In this document: one piece after another, positions 9,463 to 19,075 of the stretch
How positions within the stretch are numbered: position 1 is the stretch's first letter
Layout of the letters: the number at the start of each line of letters is the position of its first letter
Assembly (NCBI GenBank): GCA_903838985.1
Contig: CAIMAO010000019.1
Location: forward strand, 1 to 49,366
Origin: an uncultured bacterium
Lineage (GTDB): Bacteria > Patescibacteriota > Minisyncoccia > Phycocordibacterales > UBA9973
Length of the DNA stretch: 49,366 bases
Direction of reading: 5' to 3'
The notes under the pieces: model-generated
What the model saw: the letters and a program-made list of their open reading frames with translations, nothing else
What the model was told of the DNA's origin: nothing
The model's database searches: none
Made by a program: the position numbers and the translations under genes

Positions 9463-9463
9463 T

Positions 9464-9549
9464 GCGCGGGTGTTGTAACAGTAGCCAAGCTACCTTGAGG
9501 TGGTAGTGTCCGTAAGGACGTGGAGGTGCGAATCCTCTCCCGCGCACCA
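9464..9549 (+). tRNA. tRNA-Leu(GAG), CCA encoded
   Basis: GCGCGGG...CTACC-TTGAGGT-GGTAG...GAGG-TGCGAAT-CCTC...CCCGCGC-A-CCA; unusual D- and T-loops. Confidence 0.85.
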
Positions 9550-9606
9550 ATATAAATTTGTGCCTCAATTAATTTGGAGAATTAATTATTTAAAAATAAT
9601 TTTTAT

Positions 9607-10161
9607 ATGTTATATACAAGAAAAGGGGACGGTGGAACAACTAAAACATTTAGATGTGATCAACGTATTTCAAAAAGCTCCATTATAGCTGAGGCTCTTG
9701 GTGCGTTAGATGAAATAAATTCTTTCTTGGGTTTATGTAAAGTTAAATCAAAAAAGGAGAAATTTTTTGTCCCAAATAAAATTGAAGCAGGACAAGTGAT
9801 TCATGACATACAAAAGAATTTATTTATTGTTCAAGCGGAGTTGGCAGGAGCTTCAATGTCTATTGATGAGGAAAAAGTAAAAGAAGTAGAAAACATTGTT
9901 GATAGAATAGAAAAAGAACTTCCACCAATAAAAACTTTTTTTATTTCTGGTGGCACAGAACTAGCTGTACTTTTTGATACAGCTCGCACTATTTCTCGTA
10001 GAGCTGAAAGGAGAGTCGTGGGGGTCACAGAAGAAGGCAAAACACCAATAAATCAATTTACTCTTGCTTATTTAAATCGTCTTTCAAGCTTACTTTATGC
10101 GCTAGCTAGACTAGCAAATTATAAAGCTGGGATAAAAGAAGAAGGCCCAGATTATAAATAG
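9607..10161 (+). CDS. PduO-type ATP:cob(I)alamin adenosyltransferase
   Basis: MLYTRKGDGGTTKTF...ALGALDEINSFLGL...RTISRRAERRV...YLNRLSSLLYALARLANY. Confidence 0.92.
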   Translation: MLYTRKGDGGTTKTFRCDQRISKSSIIAEALGALDEINSFLGLCKVKSKKEKFFVPNKIEAGQVIHDIQKNLFIVQAELAGASMSIDEEKVKEVENIVDRIEKELPPIKTFFISGGTELAVLFDTARTISRRAERRVVGVTEEGKTPINQFTLAYLNRLSSLLYALARLANYKAGIKEEGPDYK

Positions 10162-10205
10162 AAAGTAGCGTTTATCTATATTTTTTGATATAAATAACAA
10201 TGTAT

Positions 10206-10278
10206 GGTGCCTATAGTGTAACGGTTAGCACTAGGGTTTGTGGAACCCTCGGTTCGAGTTCAAATCTCGATAGGCACC
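10206..10278 (+). tRNA. tRNA-His(GTG)
   Basis: Extra 5' G, GTGCCTA...TTGTGGA anticodon loop...TTCAAAT T-loop...TAGGCAC-C. Confidence 0.95.
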
Positions 10279-10295
10279 CAATTATATAATTCTAT

Positions 10296-11309
10296 ATGCA
10301 AACGGAGATTGTTAAAATTACAGATCAAAACAAAGAAGAAGTTTTGAATAGGGCAGCAGACATTATAAAAAATGGAGATTTGGTTGTTTTTCCGACTGAG
10401 ACTGTCTATGGTTTAGGAGCGAGTGTTTTTGATGAAAAAGCTTTATCTAAAATTTTTATTGCAAAAGGTAGGCCAAGCGACAATCCTTTAATTGTGCACA
10501 TTAGTGATAAAAATCAGCTAAAAGATCTAGTAAAAAATATTACAGAGTCTCAACAAAAATTAATGGATAAATTTTGGCCAGGGCCACTTACTATTATTTT
10601 TGATAAAAAAGAAAATATTTCAGATATTGTTTCTGGTGGACTTTCTACTATTGCAATTCGTATGCCTTCAAATATTTTCGCACGTGAACTCATAAATTTA
10701 GCCGGAGTACCTATAGCTGCTCCTTCGGCAAATATTTCTGGTAGACCGAGTGGAACCACTGGGGAGGATATTTATAAAGAATTGGATGGGAAAGTAGATA
10801 TGATTATTGAAGCTGGAGAATCTAAGATTGGAGTAGAGTCAACAGTTGTAAAAATAAATGAGGAATCTGTTTTGATACTTCGTCCAGGGGCTGTCACAAA
10901 AGAAATGTTGGAAGAAACTTTACACTTACCAGTAATTTTTGCGAAAGAAAAAAATGACCTTCAATCTTCTCCAGGTACGAGGTATAAGCATTATGCGCCC
11001 AAAGCCAACTTGGAACTTGTTTCAAAAGAAGAAATATTTAATAAAGCAGAAAGTTTTAAAAAAGAAGGTTTAAAAATTGGAATAATAACTACAATTCAGA
11101 ATAATAATTCTTTTAAAGAATATGAGCCAAATGTTTTTATTTTGGGCGATGAAAATAATTTAGAAGAAATATCTCAGAAGCTTTATAGTGCATTACGATT
11201 TTTTGATGATAAAAATGTGGATATTATTTTATGTCAGAATTTTAAAGAAGAGGGAATAGGTGTCGCTATTATGGATCGACTTGGGCGCGCCAGTGCAAAA
11301 AAATCTTAA
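10296..11309 (+). CDS. Threonylcarbamoyl-AMP synthase (Sua5/YrdC/TsaC family)
   Basis: GDLVVFPTETVYGLGA, KGRPSDNPLIVHI, APSANISGRPSGT, SPGTRYKHYAP. Confidence 0.95.
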   Translation: MQTEIVKITDQNKEEVLNRAADIIKNGDLVVFPTETVYGLGASVFDEKALSKIFIAKGRPSDNPLIVHISDKNQLKDLVKNITESQQKLMDKFWPGPLTIIFDKKENISDIVSGGLSTIAIRMPSNIFARELINLAGVPIAAPSANISGRPSGTTGEDIYKELDGKVDMIIEAGESKIGVESTVVKINEESVLILRPGAVTKEMLEETLHLPVIFAKEKNDLQSSPGTRYKHYAPKANLELVSKEEIFNKAESFKKEGLKIGIITTIQNNNSFKEYEPNVFILGDENNLEEISQKLYSALRFFDDKNVDIILCQNFKEEGIGVAIMDRLGRASAKKS

Positions 11310-11352
11310 TATAAAAAATGCCTATTTTCTTTAAATATGGCATAATTTAAAT

Positions 11353-12726
11353 ATGGCAAAGAAAAGTATTTTAGAAAAGATTTTTAGTGCGCCAGCAGAA
11401 GTGTTGGAAAAAAGTGTAGAACTGGAGCAAGAAATTAAAGAAGATATTGAAAAACAAGAGCCAATCAAAGAAGCAAAACAGTATTGGAAAACATTAGGTC
11501 CCGGGCTTACGACAGGAGCAGCAGATGATGATCCTTCTGGTATTGCAACATACTCACAAATGGGAGCTTCACGTGGCTTTAATTTGATTTGGCTTTCACT
11601 TTTTTCTTTCCCTCTAATGGGAGCTATCCAAGAAATGTGTGCTCGTATTGGCATGACGACGGGTGTCGGACTTGCAACAAACATTAAAAGACATTTCTCA
11701 AAAAAACTTTTATATTTTTGTACCATACTTTTATTATTTGCAAATGTATTTAACATAGGTGCGGATTTAGGTGCGATGGCGAAGGGAACACAATTGATTC
11801 TTCCTAAATTAGATTTCACTTTTTTAGTTTTACTTTTTGCGGCATTATCTCTTGGTCTTCAGATTTTTATTCCTTATAAAAAATATTCAAAATATTTAAA
11901 GTATTTGTCTTTAGTGCTTTTTGCCTATGTATTTTCTGCTTTTTCCGTGAATATAGATTGGAGTAATGTCTTTAAGCATTTAGTAATGCCAACGATATCA
12001 TTTTCAAGAGAAGAAATTATTTTAATATGTGCAGCTTTTGGCACTACTATTTCTCCATATTTATTTTTTTGGCAAACCTCACAAGAGGTAGAGGAGCAGA
12101 TATTAAAAGGTGAAAAGACTGAAGAAAAAAGAAAAGCATTAAATACTGGAGAAGACATACATAAAATGAGAATAGACGTATGGTCAGGAATGTTTTTATC
12201 TAATTTAATAATGTTTTTTATAATTGCTACTTGTGCTGCGACATTATTCCAAAGTGGAATCACAAATATAGGAACAGCTGCTGACGCAGCTCTAGCATTG
12301 CGACCTTTTGCTGGAGATTTTTCTTATTTCTTGTTTGCAATTGGTATCTTGGGTGTAGGGCTTTTGGCAATCCCTATACTTGCAGGTTCAGCTTCTTATG
12401 CAATTTCTGAAACATTTAATTGGAAGACGGGACTTTATAGAAAATTAAAACAAGCTACTTCTTTCTATGGAGTAATAATTGTGGCTATGGCTTTAGGTAT
12501 AGTTTTAAATTTTATTGGTCTTGACCCTATAAAAACCCTTATTTACTCAGCTGTTTTCAATGGTATTATTTCGCCAATAATTTTATTCTTTATTGTGCGT
12601 ATTAGTGCGAATGAAGAAATAATGGGTTCTTTTAAAAATAAAAAAATAACCAATATCATAGGATGGTTTAGTGTGGTCTTATTGTTTGTTGTAAGTATTG
12701 GTACGATAATCTTTCTTTTTAGTTAA
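11353..12726 (+). CDS. NRAMP family divalent metal transporter
   Basis: LGPGLTTGAADDDPSGIATYSQMGA...multi-TM; CATAAT -10 6 nt upstream. Confidence 0.9.
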   Translation: MAKKSILEKIFSAPAEVLEKSVELEQEIKEDIEKQEPIKEAKQYWKTLGPGLTTGAADDDPSGIATYSQMGASRGFNLIWLSLFSFPLMGAIQEMCARIGMTTGVGLATNIKRHFSKKLLYFCTILLLFANVFNIGADLGAMAKGTQLILPKLDFTFLVLLFAALSLGLQIFIPYKKYSKYLKYLSLVLFAYVFSAFSVNIDWSNVFKHLVMPTISFSREEIILICAAFGTTISPYLFFWQTSQEVEEQILKGEKTEEKRKALNTGEDIHKMRIDVWSGMFLSNLIMFFIIATCAATLFQSGITNIGTAADAALALRPFAGDFSYFLFAIGILGVGLLAIPILAGSASYAISETFNWKTGLYRKLKQATSFYGVIIVAMALGIVLNFIGLDPIKTLIYSAVFNGIISPIILFFIVRISANEEIMGSFKNKKITNIIGWFSVVLLFVVSIGTIIFLFS

Positions 12727-12734
12727 AATATTTT

Positions 12735-13748
12735 ATGGAAATTATTAAAAATTATGATTTAAAAAAATTAAATACCTTCGGAGTTTCTGCTCAGACAAAA
12801 TTTTTTGTTGAGTTAAATAATGAAAATGATTTAAAAGAACTTTTTGATTCTACAGAATTTAAAAATAATGAAAAATTATTTTTAGGTGGAGGTAGTAATG
12901 TTTTATTTACAAAAGATTTTGATGGTATTGTCGTTTTGAATAAACTAAAAGGAATAGAAATTATAGAAGAAAATTCTGAAAATGTTTTGATTAGATCAAT
13001 GGGTGGAGAAAATTGGAATGATTTAGTTAATTTTGTAGTAGATAGAGAATATTGGGGTATAGAGAATTTGGCACTTATCCCGGGGACAGTCGGCGCTTCA
13101 CCTGTACAAAATATAGGTGCTTATGGAGTAGAAATAAAAGACACATTAGAAAACGTTGAAGTTTATGAAATAGAAACAGGAGAGAAAAAAGTTTTTAAAA
13201 AAGATGAATGTGAATTTGGTTATCGTTCTAGTATTTTTAAAACTAAATTTAAAGAAAAATATTTTATCTCTGCAGTATTTTTAAAATTAAATAAAAAAGA
13301 AAAGAAAAATATAGATTACAAAGTTTTGATGGAATATTTAGAAGAAAATAAGATTGAAGTTAAAAGTTCTAAAGATATAAGTAATGCTATTTCTGCGATA
13401 AGAAAAAACAAATTGCCGGATCCTGTGTTGATGGGTAATGCTGGCAGTTTCTTTAAAAATATTTATGTTGATAAAAATAAAGCTGAAGAAATAAAGTTAA
13501 AATATACGGATGTTCCGTTGTTTGAAGAAAATGAAAGAATAAAAATTCCTTCTGGTTGGCTTATTGAAAAATGTGGTTGGAAAGGGCACAGGGTTGGGAA
13601 TGTAGGTATACATGAGAAACAAGCGTTAGTCCTCGTAAATTATGGAGGGGCTACAGGCAAAGAAATAAAAGATTTTTCTGAACAAATAATTAACTCAGTA
13701 AATGATAAATTTGGGCTGATTCTCGAAAGAGAAGTCAATTTGATTTAG
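12735..13748 (+). CDS. murB: UDP-N-acetylmuramate dehydrogenase
   Basis: LNTFGVSAQTKFFVE, GGGSNVLF, LALIPGTVGASPVQNIGAYGVEI, GNAGSFFKN. Confidence 0.95.
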   Translation: MEIIKNYDLKKLNTFGVSAQTKFFVELNNENDLKELFDSTEFKNNEKLFLGGGSNVLFTKDFDGIVVLNKLKGIEIIEENSENVLIRSMGGENWNDLVNFVVDREYWGIENLALIPGTVGASPVQNIGAYGVEIKDTLENVEVYEIETGEKKVFKKDECEFGYRSSIFKTKFKEKYFISAVFLKLNKKEKKNIDYKVLMEYLEENKIEVKSSKDISNAISAIRKNKLPDPVLMGNAGSFFKNIYVDKNKAEEIKLKYTDVPLFEENERIKIPSGWLIEKCGWKGHRVGNVGIHEKQALVLVNYGGATGKEIKDFSEQIINSVNDKFGLILEREVNLI

Positions 13749-13828
13749 TGCATCTCTAGTGTATAATTAATGTATTATAAAATAAATTTTTCCGTTAAAG
13801 ACGGATCAGCCTTTGGCTAATTTTAAAT

Positions 13829-14383
13829 ATGAAAGAAAATAAAGTAAGTTTAATCGTGTCATTTATAATTTTTTTAGCTGTCGTCGCAGCTTTAGTTTAT
13901 GTTGCTATTAATAATAAAGCACAAGAACCAATACAAGTACAAACACAAGCACAAAATCAAGAACAAACACAACCCGTAGGTGCTGTGGGTACAGAACAAA
14001 AAGATATGCAAAACAATACACAAAAAGAAGGAGTAAAAGCTATAATTACAAAAGAAGGTAAAGGAGAGGTGGCAAAATCAGGGGATACAATTTTGATGAA
14101 TTACACAGGTAAGCTTACAAATGGTAAAGTTTTTGATTCAAATGTTGATCCAAAATTCGGTCACGTAGAACCATTTGAATTTACTTTGGATGCTGGTCAG
14201 GTTATAAAAGGTTGGGATATGGGAGTAGCTGGAATGAAAGTTGGGGAAAAAAGAACACTTGAAATTCCAGCGGAATTTGCTTATGGAGTTCCTGGTATTG
14301 TTGACCCAGTTACAAAAATCGTAGTTATTCCACCAAATGCAACTTTGATTTTTGATGTTGAACTTGTCTCTATTAAAAAATAA
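13829..14383 (+). CDS. Membrane-anchored FKBP-type peptidyl-prolyl isomerase
   Basis: [21 protein letters not shown]...[30 protein letters not shown]. Confidence 0.93.
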   Translation: MKENKVSLIVSFIIFLAVVAALVYVAINNKAQEPIQVQTQAQNQEQTQPVGAVGTEQKDMQNNTQKEGVKAIITKEGKGEVAKSGDTILMNYTGKLTNGKVFDSNVDPKFGHVEPFEFTLDAGQVIKGWDMGVAGMKVGEKRTLEIPAEFAYGVPGIVDPVTKIVVIPPNATLIFDVELVSIKK

Positions 14384-14400
14384 TTTACATTCTTAAATGG

Positions 14401-15213
14401 ATGTATCATAAAAATATGAATATGACACCTGAATTAAAAGCGAAAATGTATAGTGGTTTGAGAATAGCCTTGATTGTCTTTTTTGTTGTCGTTGCTGTTG
14501 TTTTTTTAACAGGTTTTAAGCAAGATGACAATAAACAAGAAAATACAATATCTTTTTCAGGACATGGAGAAGTGACAGCTGTTCCAGATATTGCAAATGT
14601 CTATTTTACTATCAACAAAGAAGCTAAAACAGTAAAAGAAGCGCAAGCCTTAGTCGCGACAGTAGAAAAAAGTTCATTAGATTTCTTAAAAGCAAATGGC
14701 GTAGCTGAAAAAGATATTAAAACAGCAAATGCTTCATTTAATCCTAAATATGAATATAAATATGATACTAAAGTGATAGTTCCTTGTACTCAATACAATT
14801 GTCCACCTCCCTCTGGTAAAAATGTTATCACTGGTTATGAAGCGACTGAAAGCATAACTGTAAAAGTTAGAAATACTGATGATGTTGGAAAAATTATGCA
14901 AGGACTTGGCACATTGGGAGTTTCTGATTTGAGTGGCCCAAATTTTGCTATAGATAATGAAGATGGTTTAAAAGCTAGTGCAAGAAAAAATGCCATAGAT
15001 GATGCCAAAGCAAAGGCTGAAGTTTTAGCTAAAGATTTAGGCATACATTTAGGTAAAATTACTTCTTTCAGTGAATCTGGTAATTATCCTGTGCCTATGT
15101 ATTCTGCAAAAATGATGGATAATGCTGTTTCTAATGTAGCTGCACCCGCTCAAATACCAAAAGGAGAGAATACTATTAGTTCAGATGTCACTATTACTTA
15201 CGAAATACGATAA
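14401..15213 (+). CDS. SIMPL (DUF541) domain protein, N-terminal TM
   Basis: ISFSGHGEVTAVPDIANVYFTI...GYEATESITVKVRN. Confidence 0.85.
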   Translation: MYHKNMNMTPELKAKMYSGLRIALIVFFVVVAVVFLTGFKQDDNKQENTISFSGHGEVTAVPDIANVYFTINKEAKTVKEAQALVATVEKSSLDFLKANGVAEKDIKTANASFNPKYEYKYDTKVIVPCTQYNCPPPSGKNVITGYEATESITVKVRNTDDVGKIMQGLGTLGVSDLSGPNFAIDNEDGLKASARKNAIDDAKAKAEVLAKDLGIHLGKITSFSESGNYPVPMYSAKMMDNAVSNVAAPAQIPKGENTISSDVTITYEIR

Positions 15214-15243
15214 TTGACTATTTTCAAACAAAAGAGTATTATT

Positions 15244-15271
15244 AAAAAAGCCCTTGAAAGGGGGCTTTTTT
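15244..15271 (+). terminator. Intrinsic terminator
   Basis: AAAAAAGCCCttgaaagGGGGCTTTTTT. Confidence 0.85.
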
Positions 15272-15324
15272 AAAAGGTTCGCCCGTAGGGGCTATGCCCG
15301 AGGGTTTAAACAAAAATTATAAAA

Positions 15325-15510
15325 ATGTCAAAAATTACTGAGTATTTTAAAGAAACAAAAACTGAATTAAAACACGTAATTTGGCCAAATAGACGTCAAA
15401 CCATTTACTATACTTTAGCTGTGGTTGTGTTGTCTTTCATTGTTGCTTATCTTTTAGGCATTTTTGATTTTATGTTTTTACAAGGGCTACAAAAATTAAT
15501 ATCTTTTTAA
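15325..15510 (+). CDS. secE: Preprotein translocase subunit SecE
   Basis: YFKETKTELKHVIWPNRRQTIYYT, single TM, upstream of nusG. Confidence 0.93.
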   Translation: MSKITEYFKETKTELKHVIWPNRRQTIYYTLAVVVLSFIVAYLLGIFDFMFLQGLQKLISF

Positions 15511-15513
15511 ATT

Positions 15514-16059
15514 ATGTCAAAACAAGAAACACAAGGCGCAAGAAATTGGTATGCCATACACACTTATGCTGGGTATGAAAATGTTGTTTTGCGTAATTTG
15601 AAACAGCGTATTGATTCTCTAGGAATGAACGATAAAATTTTTAATGTTATTGTTCCGATTGAGAAAAAAATAAAAATAAAAGCTGGTAAGCGCGTAGAAG
15701 TAGAAGAAAAAATTTACCCGGGGTATGTTTTGGTAGATATGATAGTTACAGATGATTCTTGGTATGTTGTTCGCAATACTCCACGTGTCACAGGGTTTGT
15801 CGGTGCTGGTGTTAATCCTGTTCCATTAAAAAATGAAGAAGTAGAATATCTTTTCAAGAAAATGGATACAGGTACTGTCAGACACAATATTGATCTTGCT
15901 ATAGATGAGACAGTACGTATTGTGGATGGCCCATTTAAAGATCTTGAAGGTAAAGTAAACGCTGTTGACAATGAAAGAGGTAAAGTTAAAGTTCTCGTCT
16001 CTATGTTTGGTCGTGAGACACCAGTAGAACTCGACTTCTTGCAAGTTAAGAAGACATAG
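15514..16059 (+). CDS. nusG: Transcription antitermination protein NusG
   Basis: NWYAIHTYAGYENVVLRNL...YPGYVLVDM...NTPRVTGFVG...KOW motif. Confidence 0.96.
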   Translation: MSKQETQGARNWYAIHTYAGYENVVLRNLKQRIDSLGMNDKIFNVIVPIEKKIKIKAGKRVEVEEKIYPGYVLVDMIVTDDSWYVVRNTPRVTGFVGAGVNPVPLKNEEVEYLFKKMDTGTVRHNIDLAIDETVRIVDGPFKDLEGKVNAVDNERGKVKVLVSMFGRETPVELDFLQVKKT

Positions 16060-16063
16060 ATTA

Positions 16064-16110
16064 GTATAAAGTTCGAAGGTTTATAAAGTTATAAAGAAAT
16101 AAATAAAATC
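16064..16110 (+). repeat. ATAAAGTT-rich spacer repeat before rplK
   Basis: gtataaagttcgaaggtttataaagttataaagaaataaataaaatc; related to three other spacers. Confidence 0.65.
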
Positions 16111-16536
16111 ATGGCAAAAAAGATAACAAAAAAAATAAAATTACAAATACAAGCTGCTAAGGCAACCCCAGCTCCACCTTTAGGACCAGCATTGGGTCAG
16201 GCAGGAATAAACATTGGAGACTTCGTAACTAAATTCAATGCTGCAACGTCTAAAATGGCAGGGGATAAGGTTTCTGTAAACATTACAGTATATGAAGACA
16301 GAAGTTATGATTTCGTCGTAAAGACACCTCCAGCCACAGGATTGATATTAAAAGCAGCAGGAGTAGAAAAAGGTTCAGGTAAAAATACTACTCATAAAGT
16401 AGGTAAAATTACAAAAGCTCAAGCAGGTGAAATTGCAGAGAAGAAAATGACAGATTTGAATGCAAAAGATATGGAAGGGGCAATCAATATAATCGCAGGC
16501 TCCGCCCGATCTATGGGAATAGAAGTTAAAGACTAA
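16111..16536 (+). CDS. rplK: Ribosomal protein L11
   Basis: [29 protein letters not shown]. Confidence 0.97.
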   Translation: MAKKITKKIKLQIQAAKATPAPPLGPALGQAGINIGDFVTKFNAATSKMAGDKVSVNITVYEDRSYDFVVKTPPATGLILKAAGVEKGSGKNTTHKVGKITKAQAGEIAEKKMTDLNAKDMEGAINIIAGSARSMGIEVKD

Positions 16537-16554
16537 TTTAGTTTAAAAAAATTA

Positions 16555-17214
16555 ATGCAAAAACTTGAGGAATTAGATTATAAAAAAATTCTTATTTGTT
16601 TGACGCTATATATAAGTTCTCTTTTTGCTGCTAACACCTTGGGAATAAAATTAATGCCTTTTTTATTTGGTACACATCTTTCTGTTGCAGTTTTTTCTTT
16701 TCCCATTGTATTTATTATGACTGATGTTATTGGAGAAGTTTATGGTAAAAAGATGGCAAAGAATTTTGTCTATGCTGGAATAATTAGTATTTTTTTGTTT
16801 CTATTTTATTCTTTTGTCTCAATGATTACACCCTGGGCAGAGAGTGGTTTATGGGCAAAGGAAGGATATAATTTAATTTTTAGTGTTTCTATCCGTTTTT
16901 CGATGGCCTCACTTGTGGCTTATGCGATAGGTGAATATCAAGACGTTATTTCTTTTTTCTTTTTTAAAAAACACACAGGAAATAAATATTTTTGGATACG
17001 TTCTAATCTTTCTAATCTTTGGTCTCAATTAATTGATTCTACTGTCTTTATGTTTATTGCCTATTTGGGTGTTATGCCAATAAAAACTATTTTATTAATT
17101 ATAATTCCATGGTGGATTTATAAGGTATTTATGGGATTTTTATTTACTCCACTTTCATATTTAGGAATTCGTTTATTGAAGGGAAAAAACAATAATGCAA
17201 ATTACACCAATTAA
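16555..17214 (+). CDS. Queuosine precursor transporter family (YhhQ/VUT)
   Basis: ANTLGIKLM...SFPIVFIMTDVIGEVYGKK...multi-TM. Confidence 0.85.
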   Translation: MQKLEELDYKKILICLTLYISSLFAANTLGIKLMPFLFGTHLSVAVFSFPIVFIMTDVIGEVYGKKMAKNFVYAGIISIFLFLFYSFVSMITPWAESGLWAKEGYNLIFSVSIRFSMASLVAYAIGEYQDVISFFFFKKHTGNKYFWIRSNLSNLWSQLIDSTVFMFIAYLGVMPIKTILLIIIPWWIYKVFMGFLFTPLSYLGIRLLKGKNNNANYTN

Positions 17215-17914
17215 AACTAAAATTTTTTGTGAAAAAGAAGATTTATTTGATTTTATTAATACCAACATAAAAGGAATTTCAAATAATTCTATCATAGTTG
17301 TTACTTCTAAGATTGTTGCACTTTCTGAAGGAAGAACAGTTGAATATAAAAATAAAAATCAAAAAGTTAAATTAATAAAAAAAGAAAGTACCCTTGCGAT
17401 TAAAACAAAATACACATGGCTAACCATTAAAGATGGAATGGTTATGGCCTCGGCAGGAATTGATGAATCAAATGCTGATGGAAGATTAATTCTTTTGCCA
17501 GAAGATAGTTTTGCCACAGCAGATATTTTGCGAAAGAAATTGATGAAAAAATTTAAGCTAAAAAATTTAGGGGTTCTAATTACTGATTCGAGACTATTAC
17601 CCCTTCGTGCTGGAGTTGTCGGAGTTGCGTTGGGTTATGCTGGTTTTAGTGGTGTTAAAAATTATATAGGTAAAAAAGATATTTTTGGTAGAATTTTAAA
17701 AATGTCTAGAACAGATATTGCTGATAGTTTAGCGACAGCAGCTGTTCTTTGTATGGGGGAGGGTAAAGAACAACAGCCATTAGCTTTAATAAAAGATGCA
17801 CCGGTTGTTTTTTTGAATAAAATAAACAAAGAAGAACTTTTCATTAACCCACGAGAAGATATATATCAACCTATTTTTGAAAAAATAAAGAAAATTAAAA
17901 TAAATAAGCTTTAA
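17195..17914 (+). CDS. CofE-like (coenzyme F420-0:L-glutamate ligase family) protein
   Basis: NNSIIVVTSKIVALSEGR...ASAGIDESNADGRLILLP...VLITDSRLLPLRAGVVGVALGYAGF. Confidence 0.8.
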   Translation: MQITPIKTKIFCEKEDLFDFINTNIKGISNNSIIVVTSKIVALSEGRTVEYKNKNQKVKLIKKESTLAIKTKYTWLTIKDGMVMASAGIDESNADGRLILLPEDSFATADILRKKLMKKFKLKNLGVLITDSRLLPLRAGVVGVALGYAGFSGVKNYIGKKDIFGRILKMSRTDIADSLATAAVLCMGEGKEQQPLALIKDAPVVFLNKINKEELFINPREDIYQPIFEKIKKIKINKL

Positions 17915-17969
17915 TAATAGAGACACTTTATTTTTTGCGTTTTTTATACTTGGGGGGTATATTTAATGT

Positions 17970-18506
17970 ATGAAAAAAGAGACTAAAAAAAATATAAAAG
18001 AGGTACGTCCTAGCTGGGATGAGTATTTTATTAACATTGCAGAGAAAGTTTCAGAAAGATCAAAAGATCCTTCGACGAAGACTGGTTGTGTTATTGTTGA
18101 TGAAAAAAATAGACCTATTTCGCTTGGATATAATGGTTTTATAGGAGGTTGTGACGAAAAGAAAATGTCTCAGGAGAGACCTATGAAATATTATCTAGTA
18201 ATTCATGCAGAAATGAATGCTATTTTGTTTGCAAAAAGAAATTTAGAAAATTGTACAGTTTATTCACTTTATGCTCCTTGTGAAAATTGTTTAAAACATT
18301 TGATTCAAGCAGGCGTAAAAAAGATTGTTTATAAAAATTCAGTTGTTGAAAGCAAAATCAACAATATTTCGAAATCTATGACTAATTCTGAGACCAATGA
18401 AGCTATCACTAGAATGTTATTGTCTTCACTTTGGATAGATTGTCATAATATTAGTGGTAAGAGTTATTTAAAAGAAATGTGGGGTAATAAAATTCCTAAA
18501 TTTTAA
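17970..18506 (+). CDS. dCMP deaminase family protein
   Basis: SKDPSTKTGCVIVD...HAEMNAILFAKRN...YAPCENCLKHLIQAGVKKIVY. Confidence 0.92.
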   Translation: MKKETKKNIKEVRPSWDEYFINIAEKVSERSKDPSTKTGCVIVDEKNRPISLGYNGFIGGCDEKKMSQERPMKYYLVIHAEMNAILFAKRNLENCTVYSLYAPCENCLKHLIQAGVKKIVYKNSVVESKINNISKSMTNSETNEAITRMLLSSLWIDCHNISGKSYLKEMWGNKIPKF

Positions 18507-18508
18507 TT

Positions 18509-19075
18509 ATGACTAAAATTATTGTTGGAATAACAGGAACAATCGGTGCTGGAAAGGGAACTATAGTTGAATATCTTTTAAAAAATAAAGGTTTTGTTCA
18601 TTTTTCTGCACGAGAAGATGTTATAAACAAAGAGATAGAGAAAAGAGGACTTCCAATAACAAGAGATAATATGGTTTTAGTTGCCAACGATCTTAGAAAA
18701 AATTATGGGCCGAGTTATGTTGCCGAAGAGCTTTTTAAGATGGCTCAAAATTCTGATAAAAATTGTGTTTTAGAAAGTATAAGAACTGTTGGTGAAGTTG
18801 AATCTCTTAGAGGAAAAGGGGAGTTTTATTTGTTTGCTGTAGATGCCGAACGAAAAACGAGATATAGTAGAATTCAGAAAAGGAAAAATGCACAAAGTGA
18901 TGATGTAAGTTTTGAAAAATTTGTTGAACAAGAAGAAGTTGAAATGAAATCAGATGATCCTAATAAGCAGAATTTATCCAAATGTATTGGAATGGCAGAT
19001 TATTTTTTTGATAATAATGGAACTTTTGAAGATTTATATAAACAAGTGGATGAGGTAATTGAAAAAATTTCTTAA
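18509..19075 (+). CDS. P-loop (deoxy)nucleotide/dephospho-CoA kinase-like protein
   Basis: Walker A GITGTIGAGKGT; adjacent to dCMP deaminase and folA/thyA. Confidence 0.75.
   Translation: MTKIIVGITGTIGAGKGTIVEYLLKNKGFVHFSAREDVINKEIEKRGLPITRDNMVLVANDLRKNYGPSYVAEELFKMAQNSDKNCVLESIRTVGEVESLRGKGEFYLFAVDAERKTRYSRIQKRKNAQSDDVSFEKFVEQEEVEMKSDDPNKQNLSKCIGMADYFFDNNGTFEDLYKQVDEVIEKIS

Noticed and set aside
18061-18090. dCMP deaminase sequence agatccttcgacgaag (KDPSTK) resembles the cttcgac repeat motif
   Set aside because: SKDPSTKxGCVIV is the normal conserved family motif, so the similarity is coincidental
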